Position numbers and translations under genes: made by a program. This document shows positions 6,611 to 11,691 of a DNA stretch of 14,195 bases, in pieces. The DNA comes from an uncultured Actinoplanes sp. GTDB taxonomy: Bacteria; Actinomycetota; Actinomycetes; Mycobacteriales; Micromonosporaceae. Location of the stretch: the NCBI GenBank assembly GCA_934667465.1, contig CAKUMG010000056.1, positions 1 through 14,195 on the forward strand, in the 5' to 3' direction. A model generated the notes under the pieces. It was not told where the DNA came from. It was given only the letters and a program-made list of their open reading frames with translations, and made no database searches. Position 1 is the stretch's first letter, and each line of letters starts with the position of its first letter.

Positions 6611-7777
6611 CAGCGGGAGCTCGTTGGGCCCGTGGATGCCGATCGCCGGCCGCCACGTGACGTCGCCCGCGATCTCCGGCGGGCCGAAGCGGCGCGCGAG
6701 GATCGGCAGTGACTCGCCCAGTTCGGCCTGGGCGAGCGCGGCGCCCAGGCAGTAGTGCGCGCCGCCGCCGAACTGCAGCAGGGGCGCCTGCCGGACCGCC
6801 GTGATGTCGAAGACGCCGCCGCCCGGATACGCGCGCGGGTCCCGCTGCGCGGTCTGCACCGCCATGGTGACGAACGTGCCCGCCGCGATCGGCAGCCCCC
6901 GGAACTCGAAGTCCTCCGCCGCCCGGCGGAACATGGTGCTGCCCGACGGCCGCCAGCGCATCGACTCGGTGACCGCCCGCCCGGCCAGCTCCGGCCGCTC
7001 GCTCAGCAACGACCACTGGCCGGGATGCTCGGCGAAGCACACCATCGTGTTGGAGAACTGGTGGCGGGTGTTGTCGTGCGCCCCGAAGACGAGCGTGACC
7101 AGCAGGTTGCGCAGCTCGGCGCGGGTGACCGTGGCGTCGTCCTGCCAGGCGGCCACCATCGCGGAGATCAGGTCCCCGGCCGGGTTCTTCGCCCGCTCGT
7201 CGATCAGCGCGTCGACGTAGCCGTCCAGGCCCGCGACCGCCCGCTCGACGCGCGCGGCCGTGTCCCCGCCGGCGGGCAGGCTGAAGATCAGCCCGATGTC
7301 GGTGGTCCAGACGCTGAACGTGTCGTAGTCCTCGGCGGGCACCCCGAGCAGCTCGCACATGACCGCCAGCGGCACCCGGTCGGCGAACGCCCCGACGAAC
7401 TCGGTCTCCCCGCCCGCCTCGATCTCGTCGGCGAGCGCCTCGACCCGGGCCCGGATGAACGGCCGCAGCCCGTCGATGGTGCGCGGCGTGAACGACCGCC
7501 CGACGAGCCCGCGCAGCCGCCGGTGGTCGGGGCCGTCGTGGTTGACGATCATCGGCACCCACCAGTCGTGGACGGGCCCGGACGTGATGCCGTTGCGCCG
7601 CAGGTAGTCGTCGCCGCCGTGGTCGAGCCGCCGGTCGCGGAGCAGCTCCTGCACCTCGGCGTGCCGCAGCACGATCAGCCCGACGGGACTCTCCGCATAC
7701 CAGCCGGCCTCCTGGGCGGCGAACACCTCCGGGGCGGTGAAGCTGAAGGCCGGGTCGAGGACGTCGAGGAACGGCAT
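6593..7777 (-). CDS. Cytochrome P450 (class I bacterial type)
   Basis: This 394-residue soluble P450 is of normal bacterial length. The heme-binding loop FGGGAHYCLG spans 336-345, with the thiolate Cys343. The K-helix ExxR is ESMR at 271-274. A C-helix-like segment (GPDHRRLRGLVGRSFTP) that contacts heme and redox partner is at about 82-98. The I-helix reads GAHDNT (232-237). The acidic Asp235 is present, but Asn236 stands where most P450s have the oxygen-activating Thr. The ATG at 7777 was chosen for its strong GGAGGTG at about 6 bases; the longer frame from 7903 adds 42 Arg-rich residues and no ribosome-binding site. No ferredoxin gene is adjacent. The substrate is unknown; it lies upstream of the MMPL exporter and divergent from an NTF2-like/DUF998 pair. 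Confidence 0.96.
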   Translation of the reverse strand: MPFLDVLDPAFSFTAPEVFAAQEAGWYAESPVGLIVLRHAEVQELLRDRRLDHGGDDYLRRNGITSGPVHDWWVPMIVNHDGPDHRRLRGLVGRSFTPRTIDGLRPFIRARVEALADEIEAGGETEFVGAFADRVPLAVMCELLGVPAEDYDTFSVWTTDIGLIFSLPAGGDTAARVERAVAGLDGYVDALIDERAKNPAGDLISAMVAAWQDDATVTRAELRNLLVTLVFGAHDNTRHQFSNTMVCFAEHPGQWSLLSERPELAGRAVTESMRWRPSGSTMFRRAAEDFEFRGLPIAAGTFVTMAVQTAQRDPRAYPGGGVFDITAVRQAPLLQFGGGAHYCLGAALAQAELGESLPILARRFGPPEIAGDVTWRPAIGIHGPNELPLRLLPQ

Positions 7778-7853
7778 GCGGCACCTCCGCTGGGCCGGCG
7801 CGGGTCGCCCCCGAGTCTGCCGCACCGCCTTCCATGAACGGAACGCCTCGGAA

Positions 7854-7906
7854 ATAGGTATCTCCTGCCTATGCCGATCCCGGCGGAACTCAAAGAAGAT
7901 CATCTT
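7854..7906. promoter_or_regulatory. Two candidate operators in the P450 / NTF2-like divergent intergenic region
   Basis: The 146-base divergent region has an AT-richer centre with two inverted repeats. One is ataggta (7854-7860) with tgcctat (7866-7872), 7 pairs including one G-T. The other is aagat-c-atctt (7896-7906). They lie where divergent promoters would be expected and could bind a regulator of both transcription units. I do not see clear -10/-35 pairs. Confidence 0.4.
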
Positions 7907-7923
7907 TTCGGGGAAGGAGAATC

Positions 7924-8133
7924 ATGACCGACATCGAGACCGTCGCGGCGCTCCAGCGCGCCTGGATCCACGGCTGGGACGTCGAGGAGGGCGCCCCGCC
8001 CCGGACGTTCGCGGACGTCTTCGGGTCCTACTACGACTTCGGCGCCGACGTGCTCCTCTTCGACGAGGCCGACCCCCGGCGCCGCACCTTCCGCACGGTG
8101 CAGGAGTACGCGGAAGCCCTGAGCCACCTGTGA
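7924..8133 (+). CDS. Short protein resembling the N-terminal half of an NTF2-like/SnoaL domain
   Basis: This 69-residue frame has an excellent ribosome-binding site (gaaggaga at 7913-7920, ATG at 7924). It begins MTDIETVAALQRAWIHGWD, an amphipathic first helix typical of NTF2-like (SnoaL/DUF4440) proteins. It continues through FGSYYDFGADVLLFDEADP to VQEYAEALSHL. Full members are about 120-150 residues long, with a curved beta-sheet after this point. Here the frame stops abruptly, and its TGA overlaps the GTG of the next gene by four bases (GTGA). It is probably a C-terminally deleted remnant kept in translation, though a functional small protein coupled to its neighbour cannot be excluded. 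The family call rests on pattern memory and is moderate. Confidence 0.65.
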   Translation: MTDIETVAALQRAWIHGWDVEEGAPPRTFADVFGSYYDFGADVLLFDEADPRRRTFRTVQEYAEALSHL

Positions 8134-8717
8134 CCCTCGCTCCCACCCCGGTCCGGCAGCGGCCGTTACTCCTCGCGGGGGCCGCCGGCGCGGTGCTGTT
8201 CATCGGGCTCTTCCTGGTCGCCGACGCGGTGAAGCCGGGCTACGACCCGGTCCGCGACGCCGTCAGCGAGGCGCAGGTCGGCAGCCTGGGCTGGCTGCCG
8301 GTCCTGAACTTCGTCGTCTCGGGCCTGCTGATCGCGGTCTCGTCGATCGGCGTCTCGCGGGCGGTGAACCCGTGGACCGGCCGGCTCGTGGCGCTCGTCG
8401 GGGTGGGTCTCGCCCTCTCCGGCGTGTTCACGTCCGATCCCGTGCCCGCCGGCGAGGCGACCTGGCACGGCATGGTGCACAACGTGACCGGGACGCTGAG
8501 TTCTGCCGCGCTGATCGTGGCGTGTTTCACGGCCGCCCGGTGGCGCCCGGAGGCCTGGTGGCGGCGCTACTGCATCGCCGTCGGCGTCGCCATGCCCGTC
8601 GTGTTCCTGATCGGTGTCGCCCTGCCGGACACGCTGGGGATCTGGCAGCGGCTGACCAACGTCCTCGGCTGGACGTGGCTCGCCACGATGCACCTGCGGG
8701 CGGCCCGCGCACGCTGA
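8130..8717 (+). CDS. DUF998 family six-helix membrane protein
   Basis: This 195-residue integral membrane protein starts at the GTG (8130) that overlaps the stop of the NTF2-like gene, so translation is probably coupled; its own ribosome-binding site is poor. Hydrophobic helices lie at about 13-31, 54-73, 84-101, 117-135, 146-165 and 174-190. Between helices one and two sits DAVKPGYDPVRDAVSE, and before helix four HGMVHNVTG with a conserved-looking His pair. Both features are typical of DUF998. The biochemical role of the family is not established. The tail LRAARAR and stop lie in the first copy of a 42-bp tandem repeat that reaches into the convergent dioxygenase gene. Confidence 0.85.
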   Translation: MTLAPTPVRQRPLLLAGAAGAVLFIGLFLVADAVKPGYDPVRDAVSEAQVGSLGWLPVLNFVVSGLLIAVSSIGVSRAVNPWTGRLVALVGVGLALSGVFTSDPVPAGEATWHGMVHNVTGTLSSAALIVACFTAARWRPEAWWRRYCIAVGVAMPVVFLIGVALPDTLGIWQRLTNVLGWTWLATMHLRAARAR

Positions 8718-8789
8718 CGTGCGCCGTAGTCGTCGGTGCGGGCGGCCCGCGCACGCTGACGGGCGCCCTACATGTCGGTGCGGGCGGTC
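8695..8789. repeat. 42-bp tandem repeat (2.3 copies) across a convergent junction
   Basis: The first 25 bases of each unit (8695-8719 and 8737-8761, starting tgcgggcggcccgcgcacg) are identical. The remainder is diverged, and a third partial copy covers 8779-8789. The stop of the DUF998 gene (8715-8717) is in copy one and the stop of the dioxygenase gene (8768-8770) in copy two. Each unit holds a bulged self-complementary core, gtgc-ggg...ccc-gcac (8736-8754 in copy two), which may serve as a bidirectional terminator. Confidence 0.85.
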
Positions 8790-9634
8790 CACAGCTCGGG
8801 GAAGACCGGACGGTCCATGCTGCGCTGCAACCAGGCCAGGCCCGCCGAGCCGCCGCTGCCCGGCTTGGCGCCCATGGTGCGGCGGACCGTCTTGAGGTGC
8901 AGGTAGCGCCAGTCGCCGAACCGGTCGGCGACCTCGGTGAGCGCCTCGCCGAGCAGCCGGAGGTGGTTGTCCGGGCCGGGGTCGCGGTAGATGCGGACCC
9001 ACGCCTCGGCGACGCCGGGGTCGGCCTCGTGCTCCACGGTGACGTCGCGGGTCAGCAGCTCCGGCTTGAGCTCGTGGCCCTGCCGGGCGAGCAGCGCGAC
9101 CGCCTCGTCCCACAGGCTCGGCTCGGCGAGGACGGCCGCCAGTTCGGCGTACCCCTCGGTGTGTCTGAACGGTCTGATCAGGGCCGCGGTCTTGAGCCCG
9201 AGCAGGAACTCGACCTGCCGGTACATCGCGGACTGAAAGCCGGAGCCCTCGCCCAGCAGGTCGCGGAACTGGTTGAAGTCGGCGGGCGTCATCCAGCGCA
9301 GCGTCTGCCAGGCGGCGCAGAGCCCCTCGAGATGCAGGGCGGCGCGGCGCAGCGGGGCGAGCGCGGGCCAGATCTCGTCGTGGCGGACCAGGGTCCGCGC
9401 GGTGCGCAGCTCGTGCCGGATCAGGTTGAAGTAGAGCTCCATGATCTGGCTGACGACCAGGAACGACATCTCGCCCGGGTCGGTGCCGAGCGGGCGTTGC
9501 AACGTGTGCAAGGTGCTCGCCCGGATGTACGTGTCATACGGCACCCGTTCGCGGAAGCTCAGCGTGGGCCGGCCTCCGTTGCGGGCGGCGCGGCTCGCGC
9601 GCTCCTCGGCGCTCCGACGTTCCATGCCCTTCAT
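8768..9634 (-). CDS. Tryptophan 2,3-dioxygenase superfamily heme enzyme (atypical active site)
   Basis: This 288-residue protein matches tryptophan 2,3-dioxygenase (TDO) over its full length. That family is cytosolic heme enzymes opening L-tryptophan to N-formylkynurenine. Landmarks are VPYDTYIRASTLHTLQ near the N-terminus with Tyr33/Tyr36 and FLVVSQIMELYFNLIRHEL at 58-76. GFQSAMYRQVEFLLG follows, with the carboxylate-binding Arg139. DWRYLHLKTVRRTMG carries the predicted heme ligand His246, and KPGSGGSAG lies near the end. Two expected residues differ: Ser62 replaces the distal His (His55 of the Xanthomonas enzyme) and Ser260 the Thr254. It could be a true kynurenine-pathway enzyme or an oxidase like MarE of maremycin biosynthesis, which makes oxindoles. 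The start may be ATG 9634 or 9625. No kynureninase or formamidase gene is in the window. Confidence 0.88.
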   Translation of the reverse strand: MKGMERRSAEERASRAARNGGRPTLSFRERVPYDTYIRASTLHTLQRPLGTDPGEMSFLVVSQIMELYFNLIRHELRTARTLVRHDEIWPALAPLRRAALHLEGLCAAWQTLRWMTPADFNQFRDLLGEGSGFQSAMYRQVEFLLGLKTAALIRPFRHTEGYAELAAVLAEPSLWDEAVALLARQGHELKPELLTRDVTVEHEADPGVAEAWVRIYRDPGPDNHLRLLGEALTEVADRFGDWRYLHLKTVRRTMGAKPGSGGSAGLAWLQRSMDRPVFPELWTARTDM

Positions 9635-9658
9635 GATCTCGCCGGGCGGGCCCCCGCC

Positions 9659-9672
9659 GGAATGCCGATTCC
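9659..9672. promoter_or_regulatory. Inverted repeat GGAAT-N4-ATTCC upstream of the dioxygenase gene
   Basis: A perfect 5-4-5 inverted repeat lies 25 bases before the dioxygenase ATG. It could be a regulator site, perhaps for the divergent Lrp-type protein. No independent support is visible. Confidence 0.4.
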
Positions 9673-9711
9673 AAGGTCCTGAGCAGTTCAAAGCCGCAGA
9701 TGTACGGCAGA

Positions 9712-9740
9712 TTGGTGCGCTCGCTTTGCGAACGTAAGGT
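9712..9740 (+). promoter_or_regulatory. Promoter of the Lrp-type gene, leaderless geometry, operator in spacer
   Basis: TTGGTG (9712-9717) and TAAGGT (9735-9740) are separated by exactly 17 bases, and the -10 ends six bases before the ATG at 9747. Transcription should thus start at or next to the start codon. The spacer contains the palindrome TCGC-ttt-GCGA (9721-9731), suited to autorepression. AAGGTGA in the same place also resembles a ribosome-binding site, so a longer mRNA could be translated conventionally. Confidence 0.55.
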
Positions 9741-9746
9741 GACCGC

Positions 9747-10178
9747 ATGGACGCGATGGACTGGGCGCTGCTGCGCGAACTGCAGGCGGACGCGCGGCTG
9801 TCCTACAGCGAGCTGTCCCGCCGGGTGCACCTGTCCCCGCCGGCGGTGGCCGAACGCGTCCGGCGGCTGGAGGAGGCCGGCGTGGTGACGGGCTATCACG
9901 CCCACGTCGACCTCGCCAAGGCCGGGCGGCACGTGAGCGCCCTGGTCCGGATGTCCTGCTACGGCCCGCGCTGCGTCCTGCGCGACGACGCGGTCCCGGG
10001 GTGGCCGGAGATCCTGGAGATCCACCGGGTCACCGGCGACTCCTGCTGCCTGCTGCGGGTGGCGGCGGCGTCGGTCGAGGCGTTCGAGGCGCTGATCGAC
10101 AGGCTCGCGGAGTACGGGACGCCGTCCAGCACGATGATCCTCTCGTCGCCGCTGCCCTGGCGGCCCGTGGGGCCGTGA
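9747..10178 (+). CDS. Lrp/AsnC-family transcriptional regulator
   Basis: This 143-residue regulator is of normal length. The N-terminal helix-turn-helix (about 5-48) reads MDWALLRELQADARLSYSEL, VHLSPPAVAERVRRLEEAGVV and the typical GYHAHVD hinge. A RAM ligand-binding domain (about 63-136) follows, with VTGDSCCLLRV at the position where the family binds amino acids. Such proteins form octamers and respond to amino acids or related molecules. Divergent placement from the tryptophan-dioxygenase gene, with 112 bases between, suggests it controls that gene. This echoes KynR, an Lrp-type regulator of kynurenine genes in pseudomonads. Four cysteines (71, 76, 100, 101) are more than usual. The 3' end is partly duplicated downstream. 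The ligand could be tryptophan, kynurenine or another amino acid. Confidence 0.93.
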   Translation: MDAMDWALLRELQADARLSYSELSRRVHLSPPAVAERVRRLEEAGVVTGYHAHVDLAKAGRHVSALVRMSCYGPRCVLRDDAVPGWPEILEIHRVTGDSCCLLRVAAASVEAFEALIDRLAEYGTPSSTMILSSPLPWRPVGP

Positions 10179-10261
10179 CTTCGCCGCCTTGGGGGCCGCC
10201 GGGCCCGTGACCTCGCCGCTGCCCTGGCAGCCCGTGGGCCGGGGGCCGTGACCTCGCTGCT
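10146..10261. repeat. 67-bp-offset duplication of the end of the Lrp gene
   Basis: Bases 10146-10170 recur at 10213-10237 with 24 of 25 identical. The following ggccgtgacttcgccgcc (10171-10188) has a diverged counterpart at 10244-10261. A shorter echo, cccgtgacctcgccgct, lies at 10204-10220. The gap between the Lrp stop and the RCC1 stop is mostly made of such copies. Confidence 0.75.
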
Positions 10262-10274
10262 GAAGTCACGGCCC
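10243..10274. terminator. Bidirectional terminator stem between Lrp-type and RCC1 genes
   Basis: gggccgtgac (10243-10252) and gtcacggccc (10265-10274) make a perfect 10-bp stem with a 12-base loop, midway between convergent stops. The same right arm, extended to 10262-10274, pairs perfectly over 13 bp with 10170-10182 at the Lrp stop codon. Two mutually exclusive stems are therefore possible. Confidence 0.65.
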
Positions 10275-10286
10275 GGGCGGTGCGCG

Positions 10287-11447
10287 TCAGGCGGGCAGGG
10301 TGACCTGCTGCGGGGCCGTGCGCTGGGTGGTGGTGCCGTCGCCGAGCTGGGCGTTGGCGTTGTTGCCCCAGCACCACAGGCTCGCGTCGCTGCGGAAGCC
10401 GCAGTTGTGGAAGCCGACCGCGGCGTTGCCCGTCCAGGTGGTGGCGGTGCCGACCCGGACCGGGGCGTTGCGGTGCGTCGTGGAGCCGTCGCCGAGCTGG
10501 CCGGTGGCGTTGTTGCCCCAGCACCACAGGCTGCCGTCGGTGCGCGTGCCGCAGACCGTGTCGAAGCCCGCGATCACGTTGTTCCAGGTGGTGGCGGTGC
10601 CGACCTGGACCGGGGTGTTGCGGGAGGCGCCGGTGGTGGCCAGCTGGCCGTACCCGTTCTCGCCCCAGCACCACAGCGTGCCGTCGGTGCGGACCCCGCA
10701 GGTGAACGTGTAGCCGGCCGTCACGCCGGCCCACGTCGTGGCGGTGCCCACCTGCGCCGGGGTGGTGCTGTAGCTGAACGTGCCGAGCCCGAGCTGCCCG
10801 GCCGAGCTGTCGCCCCAGCACCACAGCGTCCGGTCGGTACGGGTCGCGCACGTGTGCCCGAAGCCGGCCGCAACACTCGCCCAGGTGCTCGCCGCGCCGA
10901 CCCGCTGCGGCGACGTCGCGGTGTAGGCCACCGCGCCGTCACCGAGCTGCCCGAGCCGGTTGAAACCCCAGCACCACAACGAGCCATCCGTACGCACGGC
11001 GCACGTGTGCCCGTCGCCGGCGCTGACCGAGGCCCAGGTGGTCGCGGTGCCCACCTGCACCGGCGCGCGGCGGCTCGTGGTGCTGCCGTCGCCGAGCTGG
11101 CCGCGGGTGTTGCTGCCCCAGCACCACAGCGTGCCGTCCGTGCGGGTGGCGCAGGAGTGGCTGGTGCCCGCGTCGACGGTCGCCCAGCCCGTGGCCGTGC
11201 CGACCCGGACCGGTGCCGTGCGGCTGGTGGTGGTGCCGTCGCCCAGCTGGCCGCTGGAGTTGCCGCCCCAGCACCACAGGCTCGCGTCGGCCTTCACCGC
11301 GCAGCTGAACGTGTACCCGGCGGCCACGCTCGTGGGCGCGGGAGCCGCGGCGGCCGGGCCCGCCGCGACGCCGATACCGGCCAGCCCGATCACGGCGGCG
11401 ACGGCGACCCCCGCCGCCTGCCGCCAGCGAGCGCGGAATCTGCTCAT
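10287..11447 (-). CDS. Secreted seven-repeat RCC1 beta-propeller protein
   Basis: This 386-residue protein has a clear signal peptide (basic [10 protein letters not shown], hydrophobic core to about 30, cleavage near PAAAA-AP at about 35). Seven RCC1-type repeats of 49-51 residues follow. Each has the pattern AG-x-x-x-x-C-x-x-x-x-D-x-x-LWCWG-x-N, then a [12 protein letters not shown] stretch and PVxVGTATTW. Seven blades make one closed propeller with nothing else attached. Each blade has two cysteines ten residues apart, 14 in all, which suits disulfides outside the cell. RCC1 propellers mediate protein or polymer binding; no catalytic residues are evident. The ATG at 11447 has GGAGGGAAC upstream; the ATG at 11489 would add 14 residues before the signal. 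Its promoter region carries a CebR-like box, hinting at sugar-responsive control. Confidence 0.92.
   Translation of the reverse strand: MSRFRARWRQAAGVAVAAVIGLAGIGVAAGPAAAAPAPTSVAAGYTFSCAVKADASLWCWGGNSSGQLGDGTTTSRTAPVRVGTATGWATVDAGTSHSCATRTDGTLWCWGSNTRGQLGDGSTTSRRAPVQVGTATTWASVSAGDGHTCAVRTDGSLWCWGFNRLGQLGDGAVAYTATSPQRVGAASTWASVAAGFGHTCATRTDRTLWCWGDSSAGQLGLGTFSYSTTPAQVGTATTWAGVTAGYTFTCGVRTDGTLWCWGENGYGQLATTGASRNTPVQVGTATTWNNVIAGFDTVCGTRTDGSLWCWGNNATGQLGDGSTTHRNAPVRVGTATTWTGNAAVGFHNCGFRSDASLWCWGNNANAQLGDGTTTQRTAPQQVTLPA
10366..11278 (-). repeat. Seven ~150-bp coding repeats within the RCC1 gene
   Basis: The 13-mer ccccagcaccaca (encoding WCWG) recurs at 10366, 10516, 10663, 10813, 10966, 11116 and 11266, with spacings of 147-153 bp. 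These are the blades of the propeller at DNA level. The surrounding sequence is partly similar and could recombine to change blade number. Confidence 0.85.
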
Positions 11448-11574
11448 GTGCTGTTCCCTCCACGTACGACGGCGCCGGCCCCGGGGCACGCCGCATCGCC
11501 GCGCGGCCCTGATCGGCGCGCGTCACGCGGTCGCGGAAACCCGCCGGAGCGGACGGGTGCAGAAAGTTACGGGT

Positions 11575-11603
11575 AGATTACGGGAGCGCTCCCATGCATT
11601 CAA
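11575..11603 (-). promoter_or_regulatory. RCC1 gene promoter with a CebR-like LacI-family operator in the spacer
   Basis: On the minus strand TTGAAT (11603-11598) and TAATCT (11580-11575) are 17 bases apart. The spacer is almost filled by TGGGAGCGCTCCCG (11594-11581), whose core GGGAGCGCTCCC is a perfect 12-bp palindrome. The Streptomyces CebR cellobiose repressor binds TGGGAGCGCTCCCA, so 13 of 14 bases match. A repressor here would block polymerase directly. The start of transcription would be near 11568, leaving a leader of about 120 bases. Confidence 0.7.
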
Positions 11604-11639
11604 GTACTTCAGTTTGTCCAGGCCGGAGCGCTGCCGCGA

Positions 11640-11667
11640 GACCGCCCCGGGGCCGGCCGGGGCGGTC
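11640..11667 (-). terminator. Stem-loop after the sugar operon
   Basis: gaccgccccgg (11640-11650) and ccggggcggtc (11657-11667) form a perfect 11-bp stem with a 6-base loop, 25 bases after the stop of the dehydratase-like gene. It probably ends the sugar operon and insulates the RCC1 promoter. There is no T-tract. Confidence 0.65.
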
Positions 11668-11691
11668 CGCTTCCCGAAACTTCCGAGGGAG

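Noticed and set aside
7778..7903. ATG at 7903 as the P450 start
   Set aside because: The extension is Arg-rich with no P450 similarity and would run through the divergent promoter region; ATG 7777 has a strong GGAGGTG.
9635..9748. ATG at 9748 as the dioxygenase start
   Set aside because: It would overlap the start of the divergent Lrp gene and add 38 residues not seen in TDO proteins.
8768..10178. A standard kynurenine (tryptophan degradation) operon
   Set aside because: Only the dioxygenase-like gene and a regulator are present; there is no kynureninase or formamidase in the window, and two active-site residues differ.
10366..11278. CRISPR-like regular repeats with about 150-bp spacing
   Set aside because: The repeats are in frame, encode WCWG of each RCC1 blade, and spacers are themselves similar coding sequence.
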